A stretch of DNA of 64,000 bases from Paenibacillus phytohabitans (GCF_013141775.1 NZ_WHOB01000016.1:62001-126000), one strand, 5' to 3'. Numbered from the stretch's first letter, positions 1-7,957 are shown. Notes: a model not told the origin generated them from the letters alone. Made by a program: numbers and translations.

Positions 1-63
1 TGCCTCATGGGACAAGCAGTTTTTGCCTAAGGAGAGCGCTGCAAAAACCGGAGCCCCTGAATG

Positions 64-98
64 CAAAAAAAAGCACAGCGCTGTAACAGCGCCATGCT
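64..98 (-). terminator. Rho-independent terminator of the CNNM gene
   Basis: Read on the minus strand, a GC-rich stem (arms AGCATGGCGCTG and CAGCGCTGTGCT with a very short loop) is followed by an uninterrupted run of eight T. It lies just downstream of the stop codon of the CNNM/CorC gene. Confidence 0.85.
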
Positions 99-113
99 CT
101 TGTCTTCTTGTAA

Positions 114-1430
114 TTAAGCTCCGGCTTCCTCCGTCAAAAACTGCACCTTCAGCAGCTTAATCCGGGAAATCCGCTTATTGTCCGTCTCTTCTACCACGAA
201 TAAATGATTGTCAAACTCCACCGTCTGGCCTTTTTGCGGAGGATTGACCTCCAGCTTGGAATACAGCCAGCCGCCTATCGTATCGTAATCATCCGTCTCC
301 ATATGGATTCCGAGCGTATCATTGATCTCCTCGATCAGCATCAGGCCGTCGATAGAGAACTCATCCTCCCCCAGCTTCTCGATACCGGGACGTTCCTCGT
401 CGAACTCATCCTGAATCTCTCCGACAATCTCTTCCATAATATCCTCCAGAGTAACCATTCCCGAGGTACCGCCATACTCATCAATCAGGATAGCGATTTG
501 GGTCTTGGCACGCTGCATGACCTTGAGGAGGCTGCTAATCTGAATCGATTCCGGTACAGTTAATATCGGACGGATCAATTCGTTATACTTGGGCGCATTA
601 TCACGGATCATATCCTTGATATGAATGAAGCCGAGAATATGGTCCTTGTCTCCGTCGCAGACCGGATAACGGGTTCTCATTCCGTCAAAGGCAATTTCAA
701 GATTCTCGTCCGTCTCCAGATGCGTGTTAAGACAGATCATTTCCGTGCGCGGAATCATAATCTCCCTGGCCATCGTGTCGGCAAATTCGAAGATATTATC
801 CACCAGGGTCATTTCCGTGTTGTCGATCAATCCGCTTTTGTTGCTCTCCTGCATCAGAATGCGTATTTCTTCCTCCGTATGGGCTGTAGCCAGCTCCGAT
901 GCCGGCGTCAGACGGAAGATACGCAGCAGCCCGCGTGCCAGGCCGTTAACCACCCAGATGAAGGGATACATGATCCGGTAAAAGACATTCATCGGACCTG
1001 CAGCAAGCAGAAGTACTGCCTCCGCTTTATTCACCGCAATGGTCTTCGGGGCAAGCTCGCCCAGTACAATATGCAGAACAGTGATGAACATAAAAGCAAT
1101 GATAAGCGAAACCACAAAAACAGTTGTTTCTCCGAAGCCGAGGTTCGTAATAACCGGCCCTACAATCGTAGCAATCGCCGGTTCTCCTAGCCAGCCTAGC
1201 GCAAGCGAGGCAAGTGTTATGCCAAGCTGACAGGCCGACAGATAACCATCCAGATTATGAACGATCTTTCTTGCTGCAGGGGCTCGCTTGCTGCCTTCCT
1301 CAATCAGTGAATCAATGCGCCCGCTGCGCACCTTCACCATTGCATACTCAACCGAAACAAAAAAACCGTTAAGCAGCACAATCAAAATAATAAGACCTAC
1401 ATTTAATATACCGGGTAAAGGGTCGCTCAA
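114..1430 (-). CDS. CNNM/CorC-family membrane protein (hemolysin C-like)
   Basis: 438 residues with the standard three-part layout of this family: an N-terminal DUF21/CNNM membrane domain (hydrophobic segments near residues 5-27, 68-90, 95-120 and 130-155), a CBS pair around 205-330 and a C-terminal CorC_HlyC domain from about 350. Family members are implicated in Mg2+/Co2+ efflux or homeostasis; the substrate cannot be read from the sequence. The start is TTG with AGGAG six bases upstream. That ribosome site sits on the 3' arm of a 10-bp inverted repeat and the start overlaps the stop of a possible upstream ORF, so translation may be controlled. The gene is monocistronic with its own terminator. 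Confidence 0.9.
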   Translation of the reverse strand: MSDPLPGILNVGLIILIVLLNGFFVSVEYAMVKVRSGRIDSLIEEGSKRAPAARKIVHNLDGYLSACQLGITLASLALGWLGEPAIATIVGPVITNLGFGETTVFVVSLIIAFMFITVLHIVLGELAPKTIAVNKAEAVLLLAAGPMNVFYRIMYPFIWVVNGLARGLLRIFRLTPASELATAHTEEEIRILMQESNKSGLIDNTEMTLVDNIFEFADTMAREIMIPRTEMICLNTHLETDENLEIAFDGMRTRYPVCDGDKDHILGFIHIKDMIRDNAPKYNELIRPILTVPESIQISSLLKVMQRAKTQIAILIDEYGGTSGMVTLEDIMEEIVGEIQDEFDEERPGIEKLGEDEFSIDGLMLIEEINDTLGIHMETDDYDTIGGWLYSKLEVNPPQKGQTVEFDNHLFVVEETDNKRISRIKLLKVQFLTEEAGA

Positions 1431-1510
1431 TTTATACTCCTATCCGCCGTTTCCTGTGCGGGCGGATAGGCCCACCTCCTTCGTTTGTTCAAAATGTCAG
1501 ACTGGATCAT
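1427..1510 (-). CDS. possible 27-codon leader ORF coupled to the CNNM gene
   Basis: An ATG with GGAAAGGA about nine bases upstream opens a 27-codon frame (starting MIQSDILNKRRRW) whose TGA stop overlaps the TTG start of the CNNM gene. The frame runs through an AGGAGGTGGG stretch and through the inverted repeat at 1439-1471. The coupling geometry and ribosome site are visible. That it is translated is an inference, since a 27-codon frame can occur by chance. Confidence 0.35.
   Translation of the reverse strand: MIQSDILNKRRRWAYPPAQETADRSIN
1439..1471 (-). promoter_or_regulatory. 10-bp inverted repeat overlapping the CNNM ribosome site
   Basis: On the minus strand CCTATCCGCC and GGCGGATAGG form a perfect 10-bp inverted repeat around a 12-base loop. 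The 3' arm runs into the AGGAG that serves the TTG start. In RNA this hairpin would mask the ribosome site unless the upstream ORF is translated through it. Confidence 0.6.
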
Positions 1511-1664
1511 GCCAGCTGTTCCTTTCCGTATCAATTTCCCAATGCCTTCATCTCCAGTACATAAATCACGGATTATAAATAATACTTTTATTATATAAAT
1601 ATATTAGGTGAAACAGCAAGCATGCGTGTCCCCTCGAAAAATACAGCATATGTGCGTACGGTAG

Positions 1665-1714
1665 CAAAAGAAACGGCTGACCGCCTTTAAACAAAGGTGG
1701 ACAGCCGTTTTTGC
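1665..1714 (-). terminator. gerQ: terminator downstream of gerQ
   Basis: Arms AACGGCTG and CAGCCGTT enclose a second inner stem (CCACCTTTG with its partner); on the minus strand the hairpin is followed by TTTCTTTT. It lies about 30 bases past the gerQ stop. Confidence 0.75.
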
Positions 1715-1743
1715 GTTATTCTATGGATAAATGGCCAGAAAGC

Positions 1744-2289
1744 TTATCGGCAGCTCCGTACAACCGCCGGATTTCCGATAACTCCCGGATATTGATAGAC
1801 AAGCGGCTCTTCAAAGGTGGCATAATCGAAATTCACCATCAGCAGCACAACCCGTTGTCCGGTCGCCCGGTCGCTGATAATCAGATGGTCGCGGCCGGCA
1901 GCTTCAAGCACACCGGTATAGACCTTGGCGTTCCAGTCTTTGTTGTTCTCGTAGGTGAAGTAGAAGGTGCCGACCTTGCCAAGGTTGAGGCGGAAGATGT
2001 TCTCCACATAAGACTGTTCGAACACCGGTGCAGTTGTTGAGACCACGGTTCCGGCAGGCGTCATGGGGCTGCCGCTGGTGACCTGCGGCGGCATGCTGCT
2101 CATAGTACCCATGGTACCCATGGTGCCCATGTTTCCAATGTTCCCCTTGTTGCTCATGGCACCCATAGTATTCATCGGGCCCATGCCGTTCATGTTGTTC
2201 ATGTTGTTCATGTTGTTCATGTTGCTCATGCCACCTGCTGGGTTGCTGCCCATCATATAATTAACGGGACGATAGGGTTGAACGATCAT
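1744..2289 (-). CDS. gerQ: spore coat protein GerQ
   Basis: 181 residues. The C-terminal half (about residues 90-172, with FYFTYENNKDWNAKVYTG, AAGRDHLIISD and VNFDYATFEE) is the conserved GerQ domain. In Bacillus GerQ is a coat protein cross-linked by transglutaminase and required for CwlJ function in spore germination. The N-terminal 75 residues are low complexity, rich in Asn, Met and Gly, encoded by tandem trinucleotide-like repeats. Cross-linking in B. subtilis GerQ involves N-terminal lysines; here the first 75 residues hold a single Lys, a visible difference. cwlJ lies 47 bases upstream on the same strand, the same order as in Bacillus. An AAGGAGG precedes the ATG. Confidence 0.93.
   Translation of the reverse strand: MIVQPYRPVNYMMGSNPAGGMSNMNNMNNMNNMNGMGPMNTMGAMSNKGNIGNMGTMGTMGTMSSMPPQVTSGSPMTPAGTVVSTTAPVFEQSYVENIFRLNLGKVGTFYFTYENNKDWNAKVYTGVLEAAGRDHLIISDRATGQRVVLLMVNFDYATFEEPLVYQYPGVIGNPAVVRSCR
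2085..2230. repeat. short tandem repeats inside gerQ
   Basis: Repeated units of the type TTCATGTTG (about 2190-2225) and ATGGTACCC/ATGGTGCCC (about 2105-2135) encode the Asn-Met and Gly-Thr-Met tracts of GerQ. Such tracts change length easily by slippage, so strains may differ here. Confidence 0.8.
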
Positions 2290-2336
2290 TTACGAATAAC
2301 CTCCTTGAATTTGAATTAGCATTCACTTAAGCGTAC

Positions 2337-2759
2337 CTAGAATAATGACGGGCAATCCACCTGGGTCGGAGTGAAGAAGCAGTGTGCCTTGTAGCGGCCG
2401 GTGTTCTGCTGGTTATACCAGTTGGCCGGACAAGCCCCGACAGGCCGGAAGAACCACAGTGCATTTGATGCTGGCCAGGTTCTTTCCCCGGCGATAGCGC
2501 GTTTTGCCAGACGAATGTCGGCCTCCCGTGCACGCTGATAGAAGTACCCCTTCTGCGGGGCTTCAAAGCCGCCCGGGCTCTGGTACACCATATCATTCAC
2601 ACTGCGGATGTTGTTGAAGTCCAGACAGTTGCCGAGAATCCGGTTGACCCCGACATTACCGACCATCAGCATGCCTGACTCCCCATCCTCTTCGGCCTCG
2701 GCCCGCATCAGCCGCGCAAGCACCCTTACATCCTCCGAATTCGTTTTGATGACGGCCAC
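2337..2759 (-). CDS. cwlJ: spore cortex-lytic enzyme CwlJ
   Basis: 140 residues, essentially one SleB/CwlJ hydrolase domain (Hydrolase_2). The conserved ARLMRAEAE motif near the N-terminus carries the predicted catalytic Glu (E21), followed by GNVGVNRI and the ALWFFRP segment typical of CwlJ. There is no signal peptide or peptidoglycan-binding domain, as expected for a protein deposited from the mother cell. CwlJ degrades cortex peptidoglycan during germination and depends on GerQ, encoded next. The start is GTG with AAGGAGG immediately upstream. The length matches the Bacillus enzyme (about 142 residues). Confidence 0.93.
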   Translation of the reverse strand: MAVIKTNSEDVRVLARLMRAEAEEDGESGMLMVGNVGVNRILGNCLDFNNIRSVNDMVYQSPGGFEAPQKGYFYQRAREADIRLAKRAIAGERTWPASNALWFFRPVGACPANWYNQQNTGRYKAHCFFTPTQVDCPSLF

Positions 2760-3047
2760 GCGTTCTCCTCCTTGTAATCACTTCATTGACAGTTATGGAA
2801 CAAAGCTGTAACGCCAAGCATCCGTTGTTCTTTACTGCTCGCTGTATTGTATGTGCATTCGCCTAAGTGGTGACAGTCCCCGCCCAATTTCCTGCGGTCT
2901 GCAGCAATACCTTGTATACCATGAAAAACCTGCCTTTGAGCCGAGGCAAGCACAACCCAAATACCCCCTTGCACCGCTGACGGTTACAAGGGGGCTGCTG
3001 AACACTTTTCAAATAAACATCACACTATCCATGAACAAGCCTGTTCA
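2760..3047. other. intergenic stretch upstream of cwlJ
   Basis: 288 bases between cwlJ and the DUF2500 gene. The only structure I can support is the hairpin at 2963-2995. A mother-cell sigma factor promoter for cwlJ is expected here, but I could not identify one with confidence. Confidence 0.6.
2963..2995 (-). terminator. probable terminator of the DUF2500 gene
   Basis: On the minus strand CCCCCTTG pairs with CAAGGGGG, with an inner ACCG/CGGT stem. It is followed by TATTTGGG rather than a clean T-run, so it may be a weak terminator. Confidence 0.55.
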
Positions 3048-3440
3048 CTATTCCGCTGTGGAGTAATGCGGGCGCCGCTGAAAGCCATGATATCTTGTAC
3101 CCTGATATGTCAGCACCCCTCTGTCCCCTTCAGCACTCATGCCATATTCTTGGCCATCCACCTTGAACTCTCTGCGGACACCATCCTCCGCTTCATACGT
3201 CAGGTAGTAGGTTGTGCTGGTGCGGCTGCTCTCATCCTGTGCATGCTGCTGGCGGACTTCGCTGCGCTTGCTGACAATGCGGGCGGGTATGGACTGCAGG
3301 GGGGCATTATTGTTCCGGCTCCACTGAAGCAGTCCTCTGCCTGCAGACACAGCGATAATCCCCACGACTACAGCGAGGAATATCGGCAATACCGTTCCTG
3401 TAAAATCAAACATCCAGGATGGATCCGGTCCCGTTCCCAT
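3048..3440 (-). CDS. DUF2500 domain protein
   Basis: 130 residues. One N-terminal membrane segment (about 12-32) is followed by a soluble domain with IPARIVSKRSEV, TTYYLTYEAEDGVRREF and GDRGVLTYQGTRYHGF, the pattern of the DUF2500 family (YhhM-like). Function is unknown in this family. The predicted topology is one anchor with the small domain on one face of the membrane. It has no obvious operon partner; a hairpin follows it. Confidence 0.8.
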   Translation of the reverse strand: MGTGPDPSWMFDFTGTVLPIFLAVVVGIIAVSAGRGLLQWSRNNNAPLQSIPARIVSKRSEVRQQHAQDESSRTSTTYYLTYEAEDGVRREFKVDGQEYGMSAEGDRGVLTYQGTRYHGFQRRPHYSTAE

Positions 3441-3594
3441 GTTCTCTTCCCCCTTGTTCCCATCTGGTTAGATTCCCTGCCCTTTGCAGGTCTTCTCTAC
3501 ATGTATATGCCTCTTCCCTTGAAGACAGCATAACAAATGTGTAACAACCCCGGCTGCTCCGAGAGAATCTTCACTTGGGGTGATGACAGCACGC

Positions 3595-3641
3595 CAAAAA
3601 GACCACCTAAATCCCCCTATATCCGGGAACCTAAATGGTCT
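3595..3641 (-). terminator. terminator of the small cysteine-rich gene
   Basis: On the minus strand a 16-bp stem with several G-U pairs starts at GACCATTTAGG and closes at TTTAGGTGGTC, followed by TTTTT. It sits 27 bases past the stop of the 58-residue gene and supports that gene being real. Confidence 0.85.
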
Positions 3642-3667
3642 TCATTATACCAAGAGAGGCGGTCACA

Positions 3668-3844
3668 TTAAGCATGTACGAGATCTAGCAATTGTCTGGT
3701 TTCGCTTGTTTCTTCCGGCAGCATACCGTTGTCCGCCCAGCAAGCTCTGCATTGTTCTTCCGTTTCACACAGGTGAGCATCGTCACAGTTGTAGCACAAT
3801 TGCAGCAGGTTTCTTGTCATATAATCCGTTTCAAATGTTTTCAT
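3668..3844 (-). CDS. 58-residue cysteine-rich protein
   Basis: A short minus-strand gene. It begins MKTFETDYMTRNLLQLC and has five cysteines in the pattern C17-x2-C20-x5-C26-x5-C32-x2-C35, two CxxC pairs that could hold zinc or a cluster, followed by an acidic tail. AGGAGAG lies seven bases before the ATG, a strong terminator follows the stop, and upstream are a 17-bp-spaced promoter and a perfect TGTGA-N6-TCACA palindrome. I do not recognise the family; no function is assigned. The regulatory context suggests response to oxygen or a CRP/Fnr-type signal (inference). Confidence 0.8.
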   Translation of the reverse strand: MKTFETDYMTRNLLQLCYNCDDAHLCETEEQCRACWADNGMLPEETSETRQLLDLVHA

Positions 3845-3905
3845 AATAATCTCTCCTATTCGGGATGAAAGTTTGTGAAAAAATGAACTTGTTCTCTATG
3901 TGTTA

Positions 3906-3934
3906 AATATATCACAGGAGTGAAAGTTTGTCAT
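3906..3934 (-). promoter_or_regulatory. sigma-A-like promoter of the cysteine-rich gene
   Basis: On the minus strand, ATGACA and TATATT are separated by 17 bases, about 60 bases upstream of the ATG at 3844. The weak -35 abuts the palindrome at 3934-3949, as in activator-dependent promoters. Confidence 0.6.
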
Positions 3935-3949
3935 GTGATTTTTTTCACA
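3934..3949. promoter_or_regulatory. Fnr/Crp-type palindrome TGTGA-N6-TCACA
   Basis: A perfect match to the Fnr/Crp consensus with a six-T spacer (outer bases also pair, ATGTGA/TCACAT). Its centre is about 42 bases upstream of the start site predicted from the adjacent promoter, the class II activation position. A second perfect site is at 38979. Confidence 0.65.
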
Positions 3950-4014
3950 TTTTTAAAGAAAATTTTAAATAAGTTTTTTCCTTATATTAAGAGGGCTTTG
4001 CGGCCGTATTATCA

Positions 4015-4050
4015 AAAAGAAAAGGCTGCCCGCCAATGCGGACAACCTCT
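4015..4050 (-). terminator. terminator of the BNR-repeat lipoprotein gene
   Basis: On the minus strand GGTTGTCCGC pairs with GCGGGCAGCC (two wobble pairs) around an ATTG loop and is followed by TTTTCTTTTT. Confidence 0.85.
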
Positions 4051-4059
4051 TAATTACCT

Positions 4060-5352
4060 TTACATAACCCGCCAGCTCACTCCGCCATTCGTAGTCTGCA
4101 GCAGGATAGATCTGCGGTCCTCTTCTTTCTGGATCAGCAGCCAGCCTACATCATCCGAGATGAATTGCAGCTTCACTACTTCCGGGTATTCCAGCAGCTT
4201 GGACTGCAGTACACTGCTGGCCGGAAGTGCCGTCCAGGTCTGTCCCTGATTCATCGTCTTGTACAGCAGGTTCCCCTCTAAAGACCAGCCCGCCTGCGAG
4301 CTGAGGAATTCAGGTGCCACATGCCGGTTAATTCCCGTCAACGCCGGCCGGCTGAAGCTGATAAACTTCCAGTTCTCTCCCCCGTTTGCAGTGAAATAGC
4401 CGTTGTAGGTCATGCTGGCCTCTTTTTCTTTTTGACAACCTACAGACAGCCATCCGCTTGTATGATCCGTACCGAAGAATTCAGGTTCACCGGCAATGAC
4501 CCGGTCACAGCCTCCAAAGCTCTCGTTGACCAGAAATTCAGAGCCTGCCGCCCAGGTTGCCCCGCCGTCTTTGGTGACATAGACCTTAGGCAGCGCCCCG
4601 GTCTGAAGCGTTACGAATCCGCGGCTCCCGTCCTTAAATATCATTCCGGTCGTAACGCCCGGCAGCGGAATTGTATTGTTAGGCAGATTCGGATTATACT
4701 GCTCATTCTGCATGACCAGGGCCCAGGTTGCCCCGCCGTCCTGCGTAGCATACAAGGCTTTGCTCTCTTTGGTGGAGCTGGCATCCCAGGAAGTCATCAG
4801 CCAGCCATGGGACGGTGAACTGAAGTAGAACGAGGACAAGGTGTTGGTGTCAGGAAAAGCAGAAACTTTCCAGGTATGTCCCCCATCTGTTGTGCGCAGC
4901 ACCACGGTCTCGGTCGTGCCGAAAGAGCTTCGTATAATCCAGCCGTTGCTGGGATCGGTGAAGAAAATCTCTTTGCCATACACCGGGTTGCTCAGAAACT
5001 GCACAGTCGTAGCCGGCGAGATATTGGCCCAGGTTTTGCCGTTATCAAGGGTCATATACATGCGCAGCTCATTTTTGGTGACACCCCAGGCTATTCCCGC
5101 TGACGGGTTAAGCAGCCTGAAGTCTGTCAGCCGGGTCTGAATCTGATATTTCGGGGCATTCTCATTATCGACGTTCTTGGCATCCGGTGTGATGACCGTA
5201 ATCATCTGCCCTTCTTCCGGCGCTTCCGTCGGCTGCGGGGGCTGGGAAGGCTCGGGAGCGGGAGCAGAAGAACAAGCCGAGAGAATAAGTAAGGTCAGGA
5301 GAAGCAGCAGCACCCTTCTCAGAACCTTGTAACCTGAAGCTGTGGATGACAA
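4060..5352 (-). CDS. lipoprotein with BNR/Asp-box beta-propeller repeats
   Basis: 430 residues. A short positively charged start and a hydrophobic helix end in LSAC, a type II signal peptide with lipidated Cys about residue 27, then a Pro/Glu-rich linker. The body holds five or six Asp-box-like repeats (TLDNGKTWANISP, TTDGGHTWKV, TQDGGATWALV, TKDGGATWAAG, TANGGENWKFI, TTNGGVSWRVM), the sialidase/YCF48-like propeller fold. It is likely an extracytoplasmic binding or assembly factor; no catalytic residues can be assigned. The start is TTG with GAGGAG upstream. It begins 28 bases after the permease gene, so the two may be co-transcribed. Confidence 0.8.
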   Translation of the reverse strand: MSSTASGYKVLRRVLLLLLTLLILSACSSAPAPEPSQPPQPTEAPEEGQMITVITPDAKNVDNENAPKYQIQTRLTDFRLLNPSAGIAWGVTKNELRMYMTLDNGKTWANISPATTVQFLSNPVYGKEIFFTDPSNGWIIRSSFGTTETVVLRTTDGGHTWKVSAFPDTNTLSSFYFSSPSHGWLMTSWDASSTKESKALYATQDGGATWALVMQNEQYNPNLPNNTIPLPGVTTGMIFKDGSRGFVTLQTGALPKVYVTKDGGATWAAGSEFLVNESFGGCDRVIAGEPEFFGTDHTSGWLSVGCQKEKEASMTYNGYFTANGGENWKFISFSRPALTGINRHVAPEFLSSQAGWSLEGNLLYKTMNQGQTWTALPASSVLQSKLLEYPEVVKLQFISDDVGWLLIQKEEDRRSILLQTTNGGVSWRVM

Positions 5353-5380
5353 TGCTCTCTCTCCTCTTCCCGTTAATCCG

Positions 5381-6766
5381 TTATTTCTTCGTATTTAAAT
5401 TACTGCGTTTGTATCCGTACAGACCATAGATTAGCAGTCCTACTGCAAGCCAGATCAGGAAGCCCATCCAGGTTTCTCTTCCCAGATTATACATTAGATA
5501 ACCGCAGGCTGCCGCACTAAGGAGCGGAATGAACGGAACCCAAGGAACCTTGAAGCCTCTTCTGAGATCCGTTTTCGTACGGCGGAGCACAATAACACCC
5601 AGTGAAACCACCAGGAAGGCGAATAAGGTTCCGATACTGGTCAGATTGGCCAGCCGGTCAAGCGGGACGAAGCCGGTAAGAACGGCAATCAGTCCGCCGA
5701 CCATCCATGTGCTGCGCACCGGCGTATGTGTTTTCGGGCTGACCTTGGACAAGCTCTGCGGCAGCAATCCGTCACGGGAAATGGCAAACAGCAGACGGGT
5801 CTGTCCGAACAGCATTACCAGCAGCACGGTAGTCATCCCGGCAATGGCACCTACAGAGATCAGACCGGCGATCATATTCTGGTCAACGAACCGCAGGGCG
5901 AACGATACCGGATCACTTACATTGAGGTTCTGATAAGGCACGATCCCCGTAAGTACCAAGGATACAGCGATATAGAGCACGGTACAGATCGCAAGCGACG
6001 AGATAATACCGATCGGCAGATCACGCTGCGGACGCTTCACTTCTTCGGCAGCAGTCGAAATGGCATCAAATCCGATATAGGCAAAAAATACGGTTGCCGC
6101 ACCATTCACTACACCATGGAAACCAAACGGCAGGAATGGCGTCCAGTTCTCCGGCTTCACATAGAATATACCGGTGACGATAAACAGCAGCACCACCGAG
6201 ATTTTGATCACAACCATCACTGCATTGAAACGGGCGGTCTCCTTGACCCCGCGTGTCAGCAGGTAAGAGATCAGCAGGATAATGACCACTGCGGGTAAAT
6301 TAATAATGGTTCCTTTATCTGCATTATACGCCCCTGACAAAGCGGTGGGCAAATGAATGCCGAAGCCTTCCAGCAGTCCCTGAAAATAACCGGACCACCC
6401 GCTGCTTACCGCCGCTGCGGCTACACCGTATTCTAGCACCAGATCCCATCCGAGAATCCAGGCCAGCAGTTCCCCGAAGGCGACATAGCTGTATGCATAA
6501 GCGCTGCCCGATACGGGCAGTGTGGAAGCAAATTCGGAGTAACACAGTGCGGATAACACACAGGCAAAGCCGGCGATGATGAAGGACAGCACAAGTCCCG
6601 GTCCGGCATGCTCCGCAGCAGCCACTCCCGTCATTACAAAAATTCCGGTGCCGATAATGGCCCCTACACCGAGCATGGTCAGATCCATTGCACCCAGTGT
6701 CTTGCTAAGTTTCTCCGCTCCGGTATTCTGGGGAATAGCCAGCGGTTTTTTGCGGAATAAATCCAT
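5381..6766 (-). CDS. APC-superfamily amino-acid permease
   Basis: 461 residues with about 12 to 13 hydrophobic segments. The first helix carries the APC signature VGAIIGTGIFVMTGVAA, and SALCYSEFASTLPVSGSAYAY follows, typical of the cationic amino-acid transporter (CAT/YfnA-like) branch. It is expected to import an amino acid or related amine by proton or substrate coupling; the substrate is not readable. An upstream TTG in frame overlaps the ribosome site GGAG, so the ATG at 6766 was chosen. It is followed closely by the BNR lipoprotein gene. Confidence 0.88.
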   Translation of the reverse strand: MDLFRKKPLAIPQNTGAEKLSKTLGAMDLTMLGVGAIIGTGIFVMTGVAAAEHAGPGLVLSFIIAGFACVLSALCYSEFASTLPVSGSAYAYSYVAFGELLAWILGWDLVLEYGVAAAAVSSGWSGYFQGLLEGFGIHLPTALSGAYNADKGTIINLPAVVIILLISYLLTRGVKETARFNAVMVVIKISVVLLFIVTGIFYVKPENWTPFLPFGFHGVVNGAATVFFAYIGFDAISTAAEEVKRPQRDLPIGIISSLAICTVLYIAVSLVLTGIVPYQNLNVSDPVSFALRFVDQNMIAGLISVGAIAGMTTVLLVMLFGQTRLLFAISRDGLLPQSLSKVSPKTHTPVRSTWMVGGLIAVLTGFVPLDRLANLTSIGTLFAFLVVSLGVIVLRRTKTDLRRGFKVPWVPFIPLLSAAACGYLMYNLGRETWMGFLIWLAVGLLIYGLYGYKRSNLNTKK

Positions 6767-6859
6767 TCTGAAATTCGCTCCTGTCAAGTGGTTGAGTGGA
6801 TAATAAGAAATACATTGTTAGCATGCCCGTTTTGGGGTAATGGATTAAAAGCGGACAGC

Positions 6860-6888
6860 TTGAAAACACTATCCCTAGAGATTATGAT
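6860..6888 (+). promoter_or_regulatory. ldh: sigma-A promoter of ldh
   Basis: TTGAAA and TATGAT separated by exactly 17 bases. Transcription would start near 6895 and give a leader of about 139 bases that contains both hairpins described below. Confidence 0.7.
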
Positions 6889-6910
6889 GGATAAGATTGG
6901 ACCGCAAGTG

Positions 6911-7004
6911 GAAACGGCTCTGCCTTCCTTCTATAGGACGGTACCGTTTCAGCGAGAAATATAAGGATGAATGATGGTGTTTAACTTATACACCCTTATA
7001 TTTC
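6911..7004 (+). promoter_or_regulatory. ldh: ldh leader with two successive hairpins
   Basis: First hairpin: GAAACGG (6911-6917) pairs with CCGTTTC (6944-6950), with an inner CC-TCCT/AGGA-GG stem. Second: GAAATATAAGG (6956-6966) is perfectly repeated inverted as CCTTATATTTC (6994-7004), enclosing GGTGT/ACACC. The second ends about 17 bases before the ribosome site. No match to a known riboswitch or to a Rex box was recognised. Confidence 0.6.
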
Positions 7005-7033
7005 AAAATTCGAAAGCTGGAGGAGATCTAACA

Positions 7034-7957
7034 ATGGCCCCATTTAAGCCCAATCGTGTCGTAGTGATCGGCACCGGTGCAGTCGGAACCACGACGGCCT
7101 ATACGCTGCTGCTGCGTAAGCGCATGCCCGAACTAGTACTCATCGATGTTAACCATCAGAAGGCGCTTGGTGAAGCGCTGGATATGAACCATGGCATGCC
7201 ATTTGTCGGCGGTGTGAAGCTCTGGGCCGGCACCTATGAGGACTGCAAGGAAGCCGACATCATCATCGTCACTGCCGGAGCCTCCCAGAAGCCTGGTGAA
7301 ACCCGGATCGACCTGCTGCGCAAGAACATCTCGATCTTCAAAGATATCATCCAAAAAATCACGAAATACAATCATCACGCTATCCTGCTGATTGCCACAA
7401 ATCCGGTCGATATTCTGTCGTATGCCACCTTGAAGATCAGCGGCTTCGACCGCAGACGGGTTATCGGTTCCGGTACTGTACTGGACAGCGCCCGCTTCCG
7501 TTACCTGATTGGGCTTCATAAGGAAATCGATCCGCGCAGTATTCATGGACAAATCATCGGTGAACATGGCGATTCCGAGCTGCCGGTCTGGAGTCTCGCC
7601 AATGTCGCGGGAATTGATCTGGGCTTCGATGAAGCAGAACGTGATGAGATCTTCGAGGACACCAAGAATGCCGCCTACGAGATCATAGATGCCAAGGGTT
7701 CTACCTCCTATGCCATCGCACTGGCACTGGACCGGATTGTTGCGTCCATTCTGAACAATGAAGGCTCCGTCCTGAATGTATCCACACTGCTGAACAACTA
7801 CAACGGCGTGTCAGATGTATTCCTCGGCGCTCCGTGTGTAGTAGACCGTTCCGGCGTGCGTGAAGTACTTGATCTTCCGCTCAGTGACGAAGAACAGCTT
7901 CTGTTCCAGCAATCCGCCGATAAGCTCAAAAGTGAGATTGCCAAGCTGGAGCTATAG
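7034..7957 (+). CDS. ldh: L-lactate dehydrogenase
   Basis: 307 residues, the usual LDH length. The NAD-binding GTGAVGTT motif is at residues 13-20, the active-site loop is PGETR (R91), the substrate Arg and relay Asp lie in VLDSARFR (D151, R154) and the catalytic His in GEHGDSELP (H178). It reduces pyruvate to L-lactate with NADH in the cytoplasm, regenerating NAD+ in fermentation. The ATG at 7034 follows GGAGGAGAT directly; the longer in-frame extension has no ribosome site. Monocistronic with its own promoter and terminator. The TNPV and EHGDSE motifs favour lactate over malate dehydrogenase. Confidence 0.93.
   Translation: MAPFKPNRVVVIGTGAVGTTTAYTLLLRKRMPELVLIDVNHQKALGEALDMNHGMPFVGGVKLWAGTYEDCKEADIIIVTAGASQKPGETRIDLLRKNISIFKDIIQKITKYNHHAILLIATNPVDILSYATLKISGFDRRRVIGSGTVLDSARFRYLIGLHKEIDPRSIHGQIIGEHGDSELPVWSLANVAGIDLGFDEAERDEIFEDTKNAAYEIIDAKGSTSYAIALALDRIVASILNNEGSVLNVSTLLNNYNGVSDVFLGAPCVVDRSGVREVLDLPLSDEEQLLFQQSADKLKSEIAKLEL

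Noticed and set aside
204..1230. Plus-strand ORFs opposite the CNNM gene
   Set aside because: Shadow frames of a well-conserved minus-strand gene, without ribosome sites or recognisable domains.
6976..6994. Possible Rex operator in the ldh leader (GGTGT...ACACC)
   Set aside because: It lacks the TTGTGAA/TTCACAA half sites of Rex and is better explained as part of a hairpin.
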